From contig JAHQWX010000051.1 in assembly GCA_029856375.1 (NCBI GenBank), positions 1 to 9,058 of the forward strand: a DNA stretch of 9,058 bases, read 5' to 3'. Under the pieces are notes generated by a model. The model did no database searches and was not told the DNA's origin. It worked only from the letters and a program-made list of their open reading frames with translations. Below, piece by piece: positions 6,917 to 9,058 of this stretch. A program made the translations under genes and the position numbers. The DNA is from Promethearchaeia archaeon (lineage in GTDB: Archaea; Asgardarchaeota; Lokiarchaeia; Sigyniarchaeales; SOKP01). Every line of letters starts with the position of its first letter. Within the stretch, counting starts at the first letter, position 1.

Positions 6917-7373
6917 ATTTACTTCCCGTTATCTCAAAATGGAGAGCGAACATTAATCTTTGCAAACCAATTAAACAAAGAGCTCCACCGATCGCCATTA
7001 ATAATGAGCCAAGAGGAATAATAATTATACCCGAAATTCCAAACACTCCATCTACAAAGCTAACAGGAAATAGACTTATTATCCAAGGGAGTATATCTGT
7101 TCCTAGTGTACCAACACTTAATCCGAACGACCCAACTATGCCAACATCAGCGATGACATAATTGATCACAAGCTTTTTATCTGATTTTAAAGAGGGCACA
7201 ATTTTCGTCATAGATAAATATGCCGCAAGAACAATCAAAACGCCGATAAATTGAAGCGTTTCTGATGAAATATATACACCAATATTACCCCCTAATATTA
7301 TTAAATTTGGTACAAATACTCCTATACACGCTAAAATTATTCCTATTAATATCATCGGATTTTGTTTTTCCAT
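6915..7373 (-). CDS. Small four-helix membrane protein B, paralogue of the upstream gene
   Basis: This 152-residue protein has hydrophobic segments at about 8-30, 38-56, 67-103 and 111-139, so about four membrane helices and very little soluble mass. Helix 1 (LIGIILACIGVFVPNLIILG) resembles helix 1 of the upstream protein (AGLTMAGLIIPNLVFLSIAG), sharing GxxxPNLxxL-like spacing. Both proteins also end with a P.G....GG......L..L pattern, so the two appear to be tandem duplicates. The only His is near the C-terminus (ALHFEITG), so it does not look like a haem b anchor. ATG 7373 is supported by GGTGAT seven to twelve bases upstream, which directly abuts the upstream gene's TAA, so translational coupling is likely. 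I know no named family. A membrane anchor or modulator for the HdrD-like protein encoded upstream is plausible but inferred from the operon alone. Confidence 0.85.
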   Translation of the reverse strand: MEKQNPMILIGIILACIGVFVPNLIILGGNIGVYISSETLQFIGVLIVLAAYLSMTKIVPSLKSDKKLVINYVIADVGIVGSFGLSVGTLGTDILPWIISLFPVSFVDGVFGISGIIIIPLGSLLMAIGGALCLIGLQRLMFALHFEITGSK

Positions 7374-7379
7374 TTGATT

Positions 7380-7385
7380 ATCACC
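7380..7385 (-). promoter_or_regulatory. Ribosome binding site of the 7373-6915 gene, abutting the preceding stop
   Basis: On the minus strand TAAGGTGAT combines the stop codon of the 7850-7386 gene (TAA, 7388-7386) with a GGTGAT ribosome binding site, six bases before ATG 7373. A ribosome finishing the first gene would be positioned to start the second. Confidence 0.7.
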
Positions 7386-7850
7386 TTAGTCTCCTTTTCC
7401 TTTCAATTCAGCGAGTCCAACCGCTAATTGATCTAAACAAATTTTAAACGCAAAAATTCCGCCTACTAAGGAAACAAAAGGACCTATTGGAAGAATTAAT
7501 TCAAGAGTCCCAGTGGTATATATTAGATCCATTGAATTTCCAACGAGACTTCCTATAAGAGGCACAATTCCAAAATTGATCCCAACGAAAAAAGTAACTC
7601 CTCCTGCAATTAATCCGATGACTGAGCCAATTACATGTAATGAGTTTGCAATTGGTCCTATAGATTTTTCATCTAGCCAATAAATAAAATTTGCTAAAAT
7701 CATCGATCCTGCAACAAATGCCACCCCAATATTTGCCCAAATTTCTAAATACAGAGTCATTTGACCTGCAATAGATAAGAAAACTAGATTAGGTATAATT
7801 AAGCCTGCCATTGTTAGGCCTGCACCCATATCTAATAACTTTATTGCCAT
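7386..7850 (-). CDS. Small four-helix membrane protein A, downstream of HdrD-like gene
   Basis: This 154-residue protein has hydrophobic segments at about 9-29, 34-58, 72-105 and 114-142. It has short polar loops, including WLDEKSIG (about 58-65), and a small basic tail (ELKGKGD). Its layout and the helix-1 PNL motif match the next gene, so they look like a duplicated pair. The single His (SLHVIG, about 77) has no partner His in another helix, unlike the cytochrome b subunits HdrE or NarI that anchor related HdrD proteins. ATG 7850 follows an excellent AGGAGGT ribosome binding site and lies 25 bases after the stop of the HdrD-like gene, so the three genes form one operon. I do not recognise the family. 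It may anchor an electron-transfer complex or move small ligands; the sequence does not settle this. Confidence 0.87.
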   Translation of the reverse strand: MAIKLLDMGAGLTMAGLIIPNLVFLSIAGQMTLYLEIWANIGVAFVAGSMILANFIYWLDEKSIGPIANSLHVIGSVIGLIAGGVTFFVGINFGIVPLIGSLVGNSMDLIYTTGTLELILPIGPFVSLVGGIFAFKICLDQLAVGLAELKGKGD

Positions 7851-7856
7851 TTTTCT

Positions 7857-7863
7857 ACCTCCT
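7857..7863 (-). promoter_or_regulatory. Strong ribosome binding site of the 7850-7386 gene
   Basis: AGGAGGT on the minus strand, six bases before ATG 7850, is close to a full match to the anti-Shine-Dalgarno sequence. It fixes this start and suggests high translation of the membrane protein relative to its upstream partner. Confidence 0.8.
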
Positions 7864-7875
7864 AATATTTTTGTT

Positions 7876-9058
7876 TTATATTATATTTTTAACTAATTCA
7901 AGTAGATCAACTACTTTTAATTTTGAATTTGCTTCTTTCGCAGCGTCCCTAAGATTCCCTAGACAAAAAGGACAGATAGTTGTTAGCCACTCAGCTCCTG
8001 TTTCTTCAGCTTCTTTAATTCTATCAATTGCTACTTCGAGCGCAAACTCTGGAAATCCTGATTTTACGCCACCCCCAGCCCCACAACAATATGCATTTGC
8101 TCTATTTCGCCTCATTTCTACAAACCCATCCTGATTAATAGCCTCAATTACGCGTCTTGGAGCATCGTACAGACCTGCGTGCCTTCCCAAGTGACAAGGA
8201 TCATGATAGGTCATAATCCCGGATATTTTGTTTTTAATCTTAATTTCTCCATTTTTAATCAATCGATCAATTAACTCAATTGAATGTAATACATCAAAAT
8301 CCCAATCGTCTATCCATTTAGGATAGTCAATTTTAAGAGTTCGATAGCAACCAGCGCATGTTGCAACAATACTTTTTATATTAGTTGCTTTAAACACCTC
8401 ATAATTATGTTGTGCCGTTTCTAAACCTAATTCTTCAACGCCCGTCCTAAAATTAATGGAACCGCAACACCATTCGTCGGGAATGATTGTCATTTTGAGC
8501 CCTATTCGATCAGCGATTTCTAAAAATGTTCTGGAAATCTCGTTCAAACGGTATGCTGATGTACAGCCTATAAAGAATAAATAATCTCCTCCCGATTGTA
8601 AAAAATTTGAGTCTTTTGGAAGCCAATTAAGTCGATCGTTGTGTTTTTCAAAATATGGATTATGTTCCTTTTCTTGATGGGTAAAAATCTCCTTGTGTCG
8701 TGGAAGGGGTGCAACTCCTGCATCTACCAAATCAGCCCTCAATTTTTCCCAGATATCTATGTGATCCCCAATATTTTCCCTTGCAGTAACAACCATATCA
8801 GGATTTTCACAATTATTACACACCTCTCTACAGGAACCACATAATGTACATTGATATACTTCCTCTGCCAAACCCTCACTAGGTTGGATTTTACCTTCAA
8901 TTAAAGCTCTCGCAAGCGTAAATCTTCCTCTAGCAAAATTCACTTCAAAGCCTCCTCCATGGTCCCTATTTGGACAACAAATCTCTAAAATTGGTTTAGA
9001 ATATGGGCCTTTTAAAGTGTTGCGGCAGTCACCAATTGCAACGCAAGAATAAATGTTT
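7876..9058 (-). CDS. HdrD-like Fe-S oxidoreductase with two CCG domains (5' end beyond window)
   Basis: This protein probably passes electrons through Fe-S clusters and reduces or oxidises a disulfide or similar cofactor. The frame stays open to the window edge: about 38 residues precede GTG 8943, including CVAIGDCRN and ICCPNRDHGGGFE, so the GTG (Val) is internal and the true start lies outside. In order, the visible part has an N-terminal ferredoxin-like region with an odd first motif (CVAIGDC, then CCP) and a clear second one (CTLCGSCREVC). The first CCG domain (FIGC, WCCGS, CAGC) spaces as CX31CCX35CXXC, and the second (DPCHLGR, YCCGAGGG, CPFC) as CX35CCX36CXXC. Paired CCG domains typify HdrB/HdrD, GlpC and LldE proteins and can hold noncubane [4Fe-4S] clusters. 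No membrane helix is seen, so it is probably cytoplasmic and membrane-associated via partners. It leads two small membrane proteins in the same operon. The family is certain; the physiological substrate (CoM-S-S-CoB, a thiol, lactate or another) is not. Confidence 0.93.
   Translation of the reverse strand, partial: NIYSCVAIGDCRNTLKGPYSKPILEICCPNRDHGGGFEVNFARGRFTLARALIEGKIQPSEGLAEEVYQCTLCGSCREVCNNCENPDMVVTARENIGDHIDIWEKLRADLVDAGVAPLPRHKEIFTHQEKEHNPYFEKHNDRLNWLPKDSNFLQSGGDYLFFIGCTSAYRLNEISRTFLEIADRIGLKMTIIPDEWCCGSINFRTGVEELGLETAQHNYEVFKATNIKSIVATCAGCYRTLKIDYPKWIDDWDFDVLHSIELIDRLIKNGEIKIKNKISGIMTYHDPCHLGRHAGLYDAPRRVIEAINQDGFVEMRRNRANAYCCGAGGGVKSGFPEFALEVAIDRIKEAEETGAEWLTTICPFCLGNLRDAAKEANSKLKVVDLLELVKNII

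Noticed and set aside
6915..7850. The small membrane proteins as HdrE/NarI-type cytochrome b subunits
   Set aside because: Each has only one His, with no pairs across helices to bind haem b, and the helix pattern differs.
7811..8134. Plus-strand open frame of 107 codons antisense to the HdrD-like gene end
   Set aside because: The minus strand carries the conserved CCG-domain motifs there, so this frame is incidental.
8943..8943. GTG codon 8943 as the start of the HdrD-like protein
   Set aside because: The same frame continues upstream without a stop to the window edge and encodes conserved Fe-S-type sequence (CVAIGDCRN, ICCP, GGGFE), so the GTG is an internal Val.

Overview
This 9,058-base window is AT-rich and gene-dense and looks archaeal. 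Several intergenic gaps hold TATA-box-like A/T stretches about 30 bases upstream of start codons. Ribosome binding sites match the archaeal 16S tail (GGAGGT, GGTGAT). Gene ends carry oligo-T tracts rather than GC hairpins. The right edge encodes a heterodisulfide-reductase-D-like iron-sulfur protein of a kind common in anaerobic archaea. The many orphan multi-pass membrane proteins would suit an uncultured lineage such as the Asgard archaea, but I cannot prove a taxon from the sequence. No RNA genes, CRISPR arrays, insertion sequences or integrases were found.

Left part (1-3312): four genes for mostly uncharacterised membrane proteins. On the minus strand a 7-helix protein (490-1236) is followed after 36 bases by a second membrane gene (453 down to 1) that runs off the window. 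A divergent plus-strand gene (1370-2467) encodes a protein with a large predicted outside domain and a five-helix C-terminal membrane part. It meets a minus-strand membrane gene (3312-2464) tail to tail, with overlapping stop codons. The gene cut off at the left edge and the 3312-2464 gene share an unusual His/Asp/Trp/Cys/Tyr motif and are clearly paralogues, which is the most striking signal in the window.

Middle (3397-6759): two separate plus-strand genes. One is a divergent adenylate-forming (ANL-type) enzyme. The other is a major facilitator superfamily transporter with asparagine-rich tails. The first shares a short TATA-containing intergenic region with the divergent 3312-2464 gene.

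Right part (6915-9058): a minus-strand operon. The HdrD-like protein enters from beyond the right edge (its 5' end is missing) and is followed by two small four-helix membrane proteins that look like a tandem duplication. Gene spacing is 25 and 12 bases, with strong ribosome binding sites. The layout suggests an Fe-S electron-transfer subunit made with membrane partners that lack the paired histidines of a haem b anchor. The MFS gene and this operon converge on a symmetric A6-GA-T6 element that probably stops transcription from both sides.
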